The notes below the pieces were generated by a model, which was given only the letters and a program-made list of their open reading frames with translations, was not told the origin of the DNA and made no database searches. A DNA stretch of 64,000 nucleotides. It comes from Alitta virens. Its lineage: Eukaryota; Annelida; Polychaeta; Phyllodocida; Nereididae. Where the stretch lies: contig OW028573.1 in the NCBI GenBank assembly GCA_932294295.1, positions 55,268,829 to 55,332,828 of the forward strand, given 5' to 3'. How positions within the stretch are numbered: position 1 is the stretch's first letter; each line of letters opens with the position of its first letter. Below, in pieces: positions 38,255 through 49,095 of the stretch. The translations under genes and the position numbers were made by a program.

Positions 38255-39454
38255 TCACTGTCTCCTCTTCCTCTTCCTCTTCCTCAGAGACTTGATTCTA
38301 TCGCTGGGTAACCACTGGTTGTATTTACTAGGCCAAGATTGATATTTAACAAGGCTCTCGCTCGAACCGTCTGCTCCCACTCTCGTTTTGATCACTTTCT
38401 CTATTTTGAAGAATGCATCGGGGTCAAATCTCACCGCAACCAGCTCATTAGAATAGAAAGGTCCTGAGACACGTTCACCTCCGTAATCTGTCAAGTAATA
38501 AACGGCTACGCCGTCAGAAAATTTTCTAGCTCTTACCGTGAAGACCTCACCGGTAAACTGTTCATCATATGAGCGAGAAAAATTTTTTTGTCTATGATAG
38601 GACGCTCTCACTTTATCTCCAATGGCGAATTTGTAGACACTTCGTTTCCTGTTTCTCGCCGAAGTTACGGCCTTCTTGAAAGCAGCTGCCAGACCTGAGG
38701 TATTTCTAGTGACGTACTGGTAGTCCCAAATTGACTGCTCATTGCTCTCATTGACCTGCCATGGACTGACGCCTATGCTCGAATGAATAGTACGATTGTA
38801 TGATGACACTATATCCTGAAACTCTTCGATGTATGCGTAACTGTTACTGAGCTGAAAGAATTGGAACAGTCGCTTCTTCAGACCCTTGATCATTGCCTCG
38901 GCGTAGTTAGCCTTGGTTTCAGTGTTGGTGTAAATGAGCCTCACTCCCCTCTCGTGTATTAACGAGGTGACCATCGTATTGGTAAATTCAGTACCCCTGT
39001 CACTCCTTAGGAATCGAGGTAATGCATCTCCAGCCTCAGCTGCGGTAAATATTTTCCGGAACCCGTCACTCATGTGTTTCCCTCCTTTACTCTTAAGGGG
39101 CTCTGCTCTACAGTATCTTGAGAAGACATCGATTGTTACCAGAATGTAGGCGAATCCATCGTTCGCTTTTGTGAATCTCTCACCATTGAGCACTAGTAGA
39201 TCGCAATCCCACAGGTGATTGATGCCTGGTGCAATTACTCGGCGATACCTGGTAGGTTTTTGACGAGCCTGCTTGTGTAATGACACAATGTCTTGAGACT
39301 TGGCCCAGTCATTGATCCTGTTGAGACTTATATCGTATCTACCTTCTCTCTTGATAACAGCGTGTAGTTTAGATGGACTCGTGAAACTACCTGGTGATTT
39401 GGTGTTGTAAAATCGTCTCGTTAAATACGCATCTATGTCTCTAGGTAACACCAT
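38255..39454 (-). CDS. INT: Retrovirus-like (RVE) integrase with C-terminal chromodomain
   Basis: 399 residues from the ATG at 39454, whose A is shared with the stop of the upstream ORF (TAATG). The RNase H-fold catalytic core shows the triad: Asp85 in LWDCDLLVL, Asp152 in RSDRGTEF and Glu186 in NYAEAMIKGLK, a D,D(33)E layout. An HTH-like N-terminal region (SPSKLHAVIKREG) precedes the core. The C-terminus (about 345-389) is a chromodomain: FFKIEKVI, an ESLVKYQSW strand, then YNQWLPSDRI. This domain may direct insertion to modified chromatin. A Lys/Arg-rich end (RKRKRKRR) could serve as an NLS. The enzyme would produce the 6-bp target duplication seen around the element. The ORF is intact. Confidence 0.95.
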   Translation of the reverse strand: MVLPRDIDAYLTRRFYNTKSPGSFTSPSKLHAVIKREGRYDISLNRINDWAKSQDIVSLHKQARQKPTRYRRVIAPGINHLWDCDLLVLNGERFTKANDGFAYILVTIDVFSRYCRAEPLKSKGGKHMSDGFRKIFTAAEAGDALPRFLRSDRGTEFTNTMVTSLIHERGVRLIYTNTETKANYAEAMIKGLKKRLFQFFQLSNSYAYIEEFQDIVSSYNRTIHSSIGVSPWQVNESNEQSIWDYQYVTRNTSGLAAAFKKAVTSARNRKRSVYKFAIGDKVRASYHRQKNFSRSYDEQFTGEVFTVRARKFSDGVAVYYLTDYGGERVSGPFYSNELVAVRFDPDAFFKIEKVIKTRVGADGSSESLVKYQSWPSKYNQWLPSDRIKSLRKRKRKRRQ

Positions 39455-40557
39455 TATGTTGCTTTGACATGTATCCAAAACGTTCGACGCTTCTTCATAG
39501 GCCTCGGCCTCGGCTTCTGCTTATGCTTCTGCTTCTGCTTCAGTTCAGCCTCCAACTTATTCCTCTTCCTTTTATTTGAGGTAGATACCTGCGTAGGCGT
39601 AGACGTAGACACGAGTGAGACTTCTGCTTCTGCTTCTGCTTCTGCTTCTGCTTCTTCCTTTTCTACTTCTGCTTCTTCCTTTTCTTCCTCTTCCTTTTCT
39701 TCTTCTTCTTCTTCTTCTTCTACATCTCTAGAGAGACGATTTTTCAAGTAGTGCAATATTCTCCTCAATTTTATATTGGAAATAAGCTTCAGGGGTACAT
39801 CGTGGTCTAACATGAGACAGTACAGCTTGTTATGGTGTAGAGGTACTGGATGTGTGCTAGATTGAGTGTGAAGTAGCAGCCCTGTGTAATCAACATCACC
39901 GGCTACAAACCTATTCTCAACCTCACCCTCACCCTCACCCTCACCCTCTCCTTCTTCTTCTTCTTCTTCTTCTTCTTCTCCACCCGTCTGTATCGACGGC
40001 GATGTTGTGAGTAGATATAGTATGGTGCGGGCCTTATCCTCATGAGTTTTATAAACCAGTTCGGCATTGACCTTTCTCAATATTGATTCGTACTCGTCAT
40101 TGACCTTAGCATCGACATCGCCCATGCGGTTGTCATTACCGACGTAATTACGTTGCCGATCTCGAGGTGTGTTGTCATTCGATTTCTCTGTATCACTATC
40201 GGCATCATTCACAGATCTAGAGTCAGCGTAAGCGCCAGTGTCGACGTCAACATCGGCGTCCGGACGCGTTCGACCACCGTCGACAGAGAGAGTGGACGAT
40301 TGCGTCGACGGCGCCCCTATTACAGCAGTATTTCCATTGCTAGCGGCCCCCCCACCGTTTCCAGTGAGCCTTCCTCCCTTATTCGAAGACGCGCTAAAAA
40401 CTACAGCCTCTTCCGACTATCGCAGGGAGGGCGACTGGCCCGCAACAGCTGTTGCGGCCAGTCGCCCGGGCTCATCTGACGACTTCTTTCTATTGGCCTC
40501 TACCAGATTTTCGTATTTTTCCTTGGGTATCACGTAGACCTTCCGGTTAAATTTCAT
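39454..40557 (-). CDS. Polinton accessory ORF interrupted by one in-frame TAG
   Basis: Reading starts at an ATG at 40557, which overlaps the end of the 179-aa ORF (ATG...TAA within 11 nt). It runs 46 codons to a TAG at 40417-40419, then stays open in the same frame to the TAA at 39454. The N-terminal part (NRKVYVIPKEKYENLVEANR) and the part after the stop (VNDEYESILRKV ... EDKARTILYLLTT) together resemble a conserved Polinton ORF of unknown role that I recall from related elements. The later part has long Glu-rich tracts (twice 8 or more Glu), Gly-Glu and Ala-Glu dipeptides, and a Lys/Arg-rich end. The TAG could be a disabling mutation, a readthrough codon or an assembly error. The integrase start overlaps its stop as TAATG. 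Confidence 0.55.
40429..40467. repeat. Perfect GC-rich hairpin with one bulged base
   Basis: gggcgactggcccgcaacag (40429-40448) is followed directly by its complement (40449-40467), with a single unpaired C and no loop. It lies about 10 nt from the in-frame TAG of the surrounding ORF, on its 5' side in the minus-strand reading. Confidence 0.9.
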
Positions 40558-41086
40558 CGTCATATTCCGAGTCATCGTGACCTCTGTCGTGACCGTAATT
40601 AGAACTGTCAATGCGGTCGGAAAGTAATTTCTTCAGGTAAGGTAGACAGTGCTCCAAAAACTCTACAATGGTCTTGTAGTGTGTCACGTAAATTCGTTTC
40701 AACTGATCCCTAGTAGAGGCATCAATCCTAATTGTAGAGGAGGAGGTAGAGGTAGAGGAGGAGGAGACTGATGTTGAGACTGATGGCTCGGTCCCTACTC
40801 CTATTCCTACTCCTACTCCTACTCCTACTCTTGCTCTTGCTCTTGCTCCTACTTCAACCAAACGTGCCACCTTCCTGAGCACTCGCTTGGTGCGACTTAA
40901 CTCGCTCAACGTGTTACTAGAAAGCTCGAGGTTTCCTTCCAATGTATTTAGGATCACTTCAGTCAGGCAGAGTACATGCTCTCTGGTGGCATCAGCCAAT
41001 AGGGTACGACTCAGGTGCGCTGTCATCCTGTACGTACGTATTAAAAGCTCTAAAAAACTGATGCACTTCTCAACTCTCTTCGACAT
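40547..41086 (-). CDS. 179-aa protein, Polinton-type, unknown function
   Basis: The ATG at 41086 shares its A with the ATPase stop (TAATG). The N-terminal half is helical: a Cys/Leu-rich segment (EHVLCLTEVILNTLEGNLEL), then a basic stretch (RTKRVLRKVARL). This helix, 'GN', Leu-Ser and LRK pattern is what I recall from a short conserved Polinton ORF of unknown function, here without its usual glycine-rich continuation. In its place is an (Ala-Arg)/(Val-Gly) dipeptide tract and a Ser/Thr-rich tract (about residues 80-122). A second helical piece (RDQLKRIYVTHYKTIVEFLE) and an acidic end follow. A structural role is possible; nothing in the sequence proves one. Confidence 0.6.
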   Translation of the reverse strand: MSKRVEKCISFLELLIRTYRMTAHLSRTLLADATREHVLCLTEVILNTLEGNLELSSNTLSELSRTKRVLRKVARLVEVGARARARVGVGVGVGIGVGTEPSVSTSVSSSSTSTSSSTIRIDASTRDQLKRIYVTHYKTIVEFLEHCLPYLKKLLSDRIDSSNYGHDRGHDDSEYDDEI

Positions 41087-41760
41087 TATTTACGCGTGTA
41101 TAGCGTTAGAGTCTCCCCGGGTAGAATAGAGGTGCTCAGCCGTACGTCCTCGTCCCCAGAACTGGTCAAGTTGTTCACTACGAGGTATCCGCGTGGCTCG
41201 CGAGTGGCGTCTTCGTACGCTTCGACTAGTCTCTTCGGAGTGCCGGGGAACATCTGACGTGAGAGGAGGTGTATCTGTTGTAAGTCTCTACACGTTTTCA
41301 TTAATATCAAGTAGCTAGCGTTGAGACTGATTGTTCGAGAGTATCGTGACTGATGGTAGACGTTTTGTGATATCATGATAACCGAGATACGACTATGGTG
41401 AACGTCTCTAGTGAAAAGAGAGCACATTTCACTAGATTTACATATCTCGTCCATGAGATCATCGAGTACCAGCAGACTGTGGCCTTCATCAGTGGTGCTC
41501 TTCAGTTCCTCCACAATCTCTCGAGTTGGTAAACCGTGGTGAGTTGTTAGATTGCTCACGTCAGCCTCTAGAGCGTCAAATTTATTCTGATGCACACCAT
41601 ACGCGTAAAGTATTTTTTCTGGCGGTATCGTGTACATCAGCTCGGCGTGTCTCAGGATGGCTAGAGTCAGAACCGTTTTACCCGACATTGATGGTCCCGC
41701 AATTATAGTTGAAGAGGGCGACTCGAAGGCGAATATAGCTTCTCCTCCTTGCTTCTCCAT
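41086..41760 (-). CDS. ATP: Genome-packaging ATPase (A32/FtsK-HerA type)
   Basis: 224 residues from the ATG at 41760; the frame opens slightly further upstream without an ATG. Walker A is GPSMSGKT (residues 22-29) and Walker B is SLLVLDDLMDE (about 95-105). After Walker B comes an Asn/Gln-containing sensor strand (ISVIMISQNVYHQ), typical of viral packaging ATPases. Length and motif spacing match Polinton ATP proteins. The role is pumping the genome into preformed capsids. It is the first gene of the minus-strand block and its stop overlaps the next start as TAATG. Intact; there are no low-complexity insertions. Confidence 0.93.
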   Translation of the reverse strand: MEKQGGEAIFAFESPSSTIIAGPSMSGKTVLTLAILRHAELMYTIPPEKILYAYGVHQNKFDALEADVSNLTTHHGLPTREIVEELKSTTDEGHSLLVLDDLMDEICKSSEMCSLFTRDVHHSRISVIMISQNVYHQSRYSRTISLNASYLILMKTCRDLQQIHLLSRQMFPGTPKRLVEAYEDATREPRGYLVVNNLTSSGDEDVRLSTSILPGETLTLYTRK

Positions 41761-41827
41761 GATCAAATGACAAATTATTTTTTAAAAATACTCTTTTTTC
41801 TTTCTTTACAGATTGGCTGATCAGGTC
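41761..41827. promoter_or_regulatory. Compact divergent region between ATPase and polymerase
   Basis: Only 67 bp separate the two ATGs. On the plus strand it holds a polypyrimidine tract and ag (41810-41811), a splice acceptor. On the minus strand it offers a CCAAT box (41812-41816, plus-strand attgg) and an AT-rich block (tatttttaaaaaataa) that could start the minus-strand transcripts. The same bases may serve both purposes. Confidence 0.4.
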
Positions 41828-44800
41828 ATGAAAGACTTACAGGATCTAGTGAGAAGCGGTAATAACCAGGGGGTGAGAACTGACGCAGGGGTCGATGCTG
41901 TGACTGAGGGTAAGGTAGAGGTAGAGGCTGAAGTCGAGGAGGAAATGGAAACTGATGAAGCGCTAGATGCCTCCTTGACCTTAAGCGTCGCTCAGACTCT
42001 AACGTCAACACCCGAACCCGACCCCGAGCTCGAACCCGAGCAGAAACAGAAGTCAAAGTCGACGCAGAAGTCAAAGTCCAAGGCCAAGTCGAAGGCCAAG
42101 TCAACGTCCAAGACCAAGCCAGAGTCCGAGTCCAAGTCGACGCCTACCCTCACGAGAGCTCAATCGAGAGCTCAAGCGAAAGCTCAAGCGAAAGCTCAAG
42201 CGAAAGAAACACCTCGGGTTTGGATTCAGACCCAGGACCAGTCTCAGATCCAGACTCAGGCTCACGCTCGGGCTAGTACTCAGGTACCCCGGTCGTGCTC
42301 TGTCGATGTAGTAAGTCCAACTTCGACAGTATTGCCCGGCGCATGTGCCTCAACGAGGACTGTGTCTGCGAAGGTGACCACGTCGACGGCGCCCTCGATT
42401 GTGGCAGCAACAGTGATAGAGGCAGTAACAGTGGCAGTACCAGCTGTAGTAGCACCAGCGACAGTGACTAACACTCGTGTGCCAGCTCTACAGTGGTCTG
42501 GAACAGTACTATCGCCACTAACTGCGCAAACTGCTGCACCCTCCACCAGTATGGCAAATCACCTTAATTACGTGTCCTTTTATGCATCCGACGAGTCTGG
42601 CGAATCGGACGACGCAGCCGAGGCATTCGAGGAAGAAGATGAGGTAGAGGATGAGGACGATGAGGATGAAGAGGATGAGAAGAAGTCTAGAGATGAGTAT
42701 GGAGGTAGAGGCTGGAGTATGGTTAGATGTGCGGGCAGTAGCCAGCCAAGTGAGGCTGAGGCTAGAGATGAGGCGATGGAGGTCGACATTGCGACTCTCA
42801 CGTCTGGATATGTTGACACAGGGACGGAAGAAGAAGAAGAAGAAGACGAAGAAGAAGAAGACGAGGTCATGGAGGGAGTTGAGGAGGGGTGGAGTGGGAG
42901 TGATGATGACAATACTCTACGCTCAGTTGAGAGCGAAATGCTTAAGGTTGGTGATGATTAACTGAGAAAATACTAATTTCTTTTTGTGTCAAAAAAATTA
43001 ATAAAATTTGTCTCAGCATTACGGTAATTTTTTTATTTATTTTTTACAGCGTTTCGGACAGCAGTTACGTTACCACCGGAAAAGATCCAGGGAGCTTGAG
43101 GAATTTTTTGCATGCTTCACCTCCTCCAAGACTGGCGAGCCCTCAACTAAAAAAAGAAAAGTGGACCATGAGTGAGTTTGTGCTCTGTAAATAACTTCCT
43201 TATTTCATTTTTTTAAAAGCGTTAAAATCCAGTGTCATAATAAGTATTTCTTTTTTCCACTACAGAGGACACCAAGCAGTGTCAGCATCAGCATCAGCAT
43301 CAGCATCAGTATCAGTATCAGTATCAGCATCAGAGGCATCAGAGGCATCAGAGGCATCAGAGGCATCAGAGGCATCAGAGGTATCGGCATCGATATCAAC
43401 AGCAGCAGCAACGTCAGTAGGAGTATTGAGGGGTGGAGAGAGTCTTCTGGAACCAGTGAATGAGATGGAGAATGAGAATAGAGCTGAGACATGTGGTACG
43501 AGACATCGTGTGGTTGACGTGTCAGAAGTTAACGGCGATGGTGAACCGACAAAGAAGAAGAAGAACATGAAGAACAAGAAGGCGAATAAGCCGAGCGCCG
43601 AGAAAGAGAAAGAGTGTTGTGATAAGCGTGATGACATCAGACATCAGAAACCTAGTGCGTTAGTAGTTACACATTTTAGCATGGGCTCTATAACAGGAGT
43701 AATATGTATATATATATATATATATATATATTTTCTATATTCGTCAAAATTTACTGAAAAGTTTTTTTCCACTGTTTTTTCAGGCTGAAGGAAATTTTGC
43801 AGTTAGACACAGGAACAGGAACAGGAACAGGAACAGGAACAGGACTAGACACAGGAGTAGGAACAGGCCCAGGAACAGGGACCTCATGCGAACAAGAATT
43901 AGACAGAGATCTGGATGTGGATCTTAGCATGGACATGGACATGGACCTGGACCTGGATCTAGAAGAGCTACATGATGGAAATGAAATGAGGCTGCTTCTA
44001 GACATTCTGTATGACAATAATATAGTGGGAGATGGTAGTGGTGAGGGTGATAATAATAATGCGCCTATTTTAAATGATGCTGATGATGCTGATGATAGAG
44101 ATAACAATGATGATGATGATGATGATTTTGAAGGTAACATGGTTTTTGATGGAGATGATTACTCGGTGAATTTCCACCGCCACATTAACGTAGAAAATAT
44201 ACGTGACCTCGAGTTCGATGGAGGGGCAGTACGGGAGACTGTGTATCGTGTACACTTTAATGCTAACTGGGCCGGTGTAAATCTAGTCGATATAATGGGT
44301 GGACTTGAGGGAGTGATCGATGACATTGTCACCAGACTCAATGAGAGTTACAATCCTCATGATCTGGTGAGATTTTTCATTCAAAACGAAGCTTTTTACA
44401 GCCCCCATACCTTAGGACTCATGCCTCTACACCAGCTCAATATTTTCAAAGTTCTCGAACTGCTGGAAACCTTACTTCAATCGGATGACGAGTTGTACTT
44501 GGATGAGCCTCTCGAAATCCACATTGGTGTTATACGCAATCCTCTAGGTGCTGGTAGGAGTGAGGGCCTCAATTATGTTGATGACCTGCATAGACTTCGA
44601 TGTATATGCAAAATAAACAATAGTGACAATTTATGTCTATCAAGGGCGATTGTGGTGGGAATAGCCAGGGGGGATCTCAGTGAAGCTCCTTCGACTGATC
44701 GGGTGTTACATCAGAAGGCAAGAACTAAATACTACACAATGATTAATTCAAGACGAAAGTTACAAAAGGTGGAGGCTGTGAGGTTGCACACGCGTGCTGG

Positions 44801-47800
44801 GTTCGATCTAGGTTACGTGCCCTCATTCACTGACATTCCCTCTTTCGAGCGGGAGGCAAATACACGTATTGTGGTTTTTGGCCGGGGGTCAGGTGTTCGT
44901 CCTCTCTATGTGGGTGTTGAACAGCGCCAGAGAACAGTTTACCTGCTTTACGTCGAAGATCCTCTGAGGCCTACAGCTGTAGGACACTTCCACACCATCA
45001 CCAAAGTGAATTGTCTCTTTGGAAAGAGCTCATTTTGTTCGAAGTGTCTGCAGCCCTATGACAAGCGCTATGGTCACAGTGGTTGTGAACAGTGTGTGTC
45101 ATGTAGAGGTGATTCATGTGACATTGTTAACTCTGAAAAACACTCATGTACCACGTGTAACCGCTTCATGCGATCCACGGAGTGCGCCCGTCGGCATCTC
45201 GAAAATGGTGTCTGCTCCAGTACACACAGATGCAAAGCATGCGGTGTGTACTATATTCCATCTCGTGAACACCGATGCGACATGCGCGAGTGTCGTATTT
45301 GCAAGCAGTGGGTGTCTGGGGTCCATTTTTGCTACATCAGACAGCAGCCCCCGAAAGCTGTGTCCTACAAATATATGTTTGCTGATTTCGAGACTGACCC
45401 CACAACTGAATATCACACTCCTAATCTACTCTGCGCTCACTGGGAATGCGAGCACTGTATCGACTACACTTACAGGGAGAGACAACACTGCGCACACTGT
45501 GGCACAGCCTGTCCGAAATGTTCGGCTCTCGTCTCGCGCAATATTGCCAGGGGTCACCCTGAGAGAACACTCTGCATGGATGATGAAACCTGTGGAATGA
45601 GGTCCGTACGCTTTTTCGGCGATAACACCGCCACTGAGTTTTGCGAATTTTTTTTCACAAGAGAATTTGAGGGTTATACACTCCTTTTCCACAATGGGCA
45701 GGCGTATGACGCGTATTTCATCGCTAAGTACATCTTCTGTACCATGCGCAAAATGCCCCGAGTAATTTACAGGGGGAGCAAGATCGTTGCGATCGACACT
45801 GGGAAGTTCCGAGTGATCGACTCTCTTAACTTTCTGACGTTCCCCCTGAGTCAGATGCCTAAAGTTTTCGGCCTGCAGGGTGTTAAAAAGGGCACGTTCC
45901 CCGTCTTTTTTAATCAGAAGGAGAACTGGGACTACGTGGGGCCTATGCCTCACCCCTACTGCTACCGTGTGAACAGCATGAAGCCTAAGGCTCGTGAAGA
46001 GTTCATGCAGTGGTATGTACAGCAACGGGGTAAGGTCTTTGACTTTAAGAAAGAACTACTGGCATATTGCGAAGATGATGTGAACATTTTACAGGAAAGC
46101 TGTAACGCATTCAGGAGCTGGCTTTTGGGTATCACATCGCGTGATGAGGTGGTGGACATCGGAGAAGGGGGTGAACAGAACACCAAGACTATCGGTGTTG
46201 ATCCCCTTCAATATAACACACTTGCCAGCGTATGCATGGTTACGTACCGATATCTGTTTTTAACAGAGAAATATTCAGTTGAGCTGGAGGATGGTCGTAC
46301 AGTGAAGGGTTTCCTTCAAAACGATAAGTTAAAGCTAGTGGGGGATGAGGGAAATGTTATCAGCAGTGAGGAAGTGGAGGTGCGCTCGATGCAGTTTGAA
46401 TCGACACCTTTTGCCAGAATGCCATCTTGTGGTTTTGCTGGTATTGATGCTCACAGTCGCTCGTCCATTGTTTGGCTTGAATATGAGTCACAACGGCTGG
46501 GAGTACCCATTCAGCATGCGGGCAATGGTGGCGAGCATCGTGTGAGGAATCAGACTAGTGATGGGTGGTTAAAGTTAGACGGATACTATCTCGATGTAAA
46601 GACGGGGCGCGCATCGGCGTGGGAATTCTATGGATGTGTGTTTCATGGCTGTAAATGGTGTTTTGGTGGAGCGAAAGCCATGCCCAATGTACGACACCCC
46701 CATACTGGCGAAAGTCTCAAGACTCTCTTCATGCGAACTGAAGCAAGGCTAAAGTATCTGAGGTATGTACTCAAACTCGAAGTTCACACTATGTGGGAAT
46801 GTGAATACCATGCGATGTTGAAAAATAATCGGAGGCTGCAGGAGGTTGAAAGTACGTGCGAGATGCTTCCACGTCTCGATCCCCGTTCTTCTTTCTACGG
46901 GGGGCGCGTAAATGCAGTGAAACTTTACCACGAGGCCAAAGATGGTAAGAAAATCGGATACGTTGACATTTGCTCGTTGTATCCGATGGTTCTGAAAAAC
47001 GATGTCTTCCCTGTGGGGATTCCAGAGGTCATCGTGGATCCTCAGACAACCGATATCAGTACCTACTTTGGTCTCGTCCAGGCACGCGTTCGCCCCCCTA
47101 GGGGTCTATACCACCCGTGTCTCCCTGTGCGCCTCAATGGTAAACTCTTCTTCCCTCTCTGTGTTAACTGTGCTCGGAATTTGTCTAAAGACCCGTGTAG
47201 CTGTTCAGATGAGAAGCGGGACCTCACTGGTACATGGACTACGGTGGACCTCCAAGATGCCCTTCTTGTGGGGTACACTGTCATAAAGGTGTACGAGGTA
47301 TATCACTTTAAGGAGCGAACCAAGTTTGATCGTACTCAAGAGACCCCCGGACTGTTTTCGGACTATGTCAACATGTTCTTGAAAGGGAAACAGGAAGCTT
47401 CGGGGTGGCCGTCTCGAGACATGAGCGACACTGAAAAGAATGAGTACATCAAGCAGTATGAGTCAGTCGAAGGTATTCGTCTTGATGAGACCAACATTGA
47501 GTTTAACCCAGGAAAAAGAGCAACAAACAAGTTGCTCCTGAACAGCTTCTGGGGCAAGTTTGGCGAAAACAATAATCATCGCACTCATCAATTAGCCGAG
47601 CGAGGGGTAGACATTTTCAAGTTAATAACCAATCCTTCAGTATCTCTGAAAGGGATGCACATTTTGGACGAGAAGAGATGTATGTTGGAGTACTGTAGTT
47701 CAGAGGGCTTTCTCCCCGAAATGTCGCATGTAAACGTGTTCATAGCGGCGTTTACAACTGCCAACGCGAGAAGTCGTCTATTCAATGTGCTCCACAATCT

Positions 47801-48271
47801 AGGCCGCAGAGTCCTTTATTTCGATACAGACTCAGTTGTCTATGAATATGACGAGAGAAACCTTCGTGAGTACACACCTGACATGGGTGATCATTTGGGG
47901 CAGTGGACAGACGAGTTGAAGAAGGATCAGTTTATATCACGTTTTGTCAGCAGTGGCCCCAAATCATATGCGTATCTGACAAATGATGAGGAAAGGACAA
48001 CAAAACTCAAGGGTTTTACGTTGAACCACGAGGCAACAAAACTCTTAAATTTCGAGAGCATTTGCCGACTGGTGATTTTTGGGCTGACCCCGACAACAAT
48101 TCACTGCCCTCTGATGAACAGCCCCATGTTCAGGTGACCTATAACAAAATTAGACGTAACAAATACCAGTTTAAACTTTTTAATCGTGAGGAACTCAAGA
48201 AATTCAGAGTTACCTACTCGAAAAGACGACTTCTACCAGGCACGTTTGACACCGAACCCTTTGGGTTTTAG
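41828..48271 (+). CDS. POLB: Family B DNA polymerase (protein-primed type), spliced, late frame change
   Basis: Predicted exons: 41828-42946, 43050-43171, 43266-43658 and 43784-48271; phases match at all three junctions. The first exons encode a long low-complexity N-terminus: Lys/Ser/Gln tracts, then a very acidic stretch, then an SV40-like nuclear signal TKKRKVDHE, then Ser-Ala-Glu repeats. The last exon holds (Thr-Gly)n and an N-terminal Polinton domain. A Cys/His-rich zinc-binding region follows (45033-45330). Exonuclease motifs are ADFET (about 45381), HNGQAYDAYF (45689-45718) and YCEDD (about 46065). Polymerase motifs are DICSLYP (about 46965), NSFWGKFG (47541-47564) and YFDTDS (about 47817). 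The frame is lost between 48060 and the stop at 48135-48137. The conserved C-terminal end (TYNKIRRNKY ... FRVTYSKRR) continues in another frame to 48271. Without it the enzyme would lack about 65 residues; a sequencing error is possible. Confidence 0.88.
42947..43049 (+). other. Predicted polymerase intron 1
   Basis: Donor aag|gttggt, acceptor ttttttacag|cg. The ORF upstream otherwise stops at 42959-42961. Phase 0 on both sides. The donor is weak. Confidence 0.5.
43172..43265 (+). other. Predicted polymerase intron 2
   Basis: Donor catga|gtgagt (consensus), acceptor ccactacag|agg. It removes an in-frame TGA; phase 2 on both sides. Confidence 0.65.
43659..43783 (+). other. Predicted polymerase intron 3
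   Basis: Donor agtgc|gttagt, acceptor gttttttcag|gctg. Phase 2 on both sides. It removes a (TA)n run (43708-43731). Confidence 0.55.
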
Positions 48272-49055
48272 GGTGAGATATAAGTAGAGTAGTCATGTTA
48301 CCTTTTTTCAATGTCCACTGTTACACTCTACTTCGTCTATAAAAAATTTTTTATGTTAAATGTAGTAAAACGATTTTTTTCCATTAGAGCATGTTTATTA
48401 ATTATTTAACGTTTGAATCACCATACATGTACTTATTTTTTCCCCCCTACAGTATCATTTCCAGTTATGTCCGATGTTCAGAGCTTTATTTTTATATGTT
48501 CAGTAGAGTATACGTACCTGAAATGAATGATTTAATGATTTAACGAATGATTGACTGAATGAATGAATGATTTAACGCGTGATTGACTGAATGAATGAAT
48601 GAATGAATGTGCGAATGCGGTTTTTTTCAGTATCGATTCTTGTTTATTAGTGGTCATATACCAGAGAATTTTGACTGTGATATATATATATAATACTGAC
48701 TGTTGACTGTTGACTGTTCAGGTAATATATGAATAAACCTATGTGAATGTAAATATATATATATATATATTTAAATGTCAATTACCGCAATGTTTGTAAC
48801 TCCTCCTCCTTTTATTTGATATAATGAATGTAACCTGTCTTTTCTACGTTTGCTGTTGTAATAAAATATGGCCATTGAGCTTTTTTAAAACCGGAGATAC
48901 TGACTTAATTTTATTTCGTGTTGGAGTGTCCCCTGAATATTTAGCTGTTAATGATGATGATGATGATTTTTTTTGTAAGCCTTTTTTGAAAATCACAGGC
49001 CACTTTTTTTTACTAAGAAATTGAAACAAAATCGATTGTTTGAAATTTGAGAATA
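48272..49055. other. Polymerase 3' UTR and convergent intergenic region
   Basis: Contains degenerate gaatgaatgatt tandem units (about 48525-48615), two short TA runs and plus-strand AATAAA at 48732-48737. No gene seen. Confidence 0.5.
48732..48737 (+). terminator. Poly(A) signal of the polymerase gene
   Basis: AATAAA 460 nt after the polymerase stop; another taataaaat follows near 48857. Confidence 0.4.
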
Positions 49056-49061
49056 TTTATT
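49056..49061 (-). terminator. Poly(A) signal of the 358-aa gene
   Basis: Minus-strand AATAAA only 35 nt past the stop at 49096; a typical tight viral 3' end. Confidence 0.6.
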
Positions 49062-49095
49062 AAGGCATCAAAACGAATAAACAAATCACACTGTT

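Noticed and set aside
39905..39950. Telomere-like ccctcac/cctcaccc repeats
   Set aside because: Coding (Gly-Glu)n tract within a Polinton ORF, not a telomeric unit.
41813..42961. Separate acidic Lys/Ser-rich gene of 382 aa
   Set aside because: It lacks an ATG at its start, begins right at a splice acceptor, and a phase-0 donor near its end joins in frame to the next exons; more likely the polymerase N-terminus.
42580..43637. Several long minus-strand ORFs opposite the polymerase exons
   Set aside because: Ser-, Leu- and Asp-rich shadows of repetitive coding DNA, with no independent signals.
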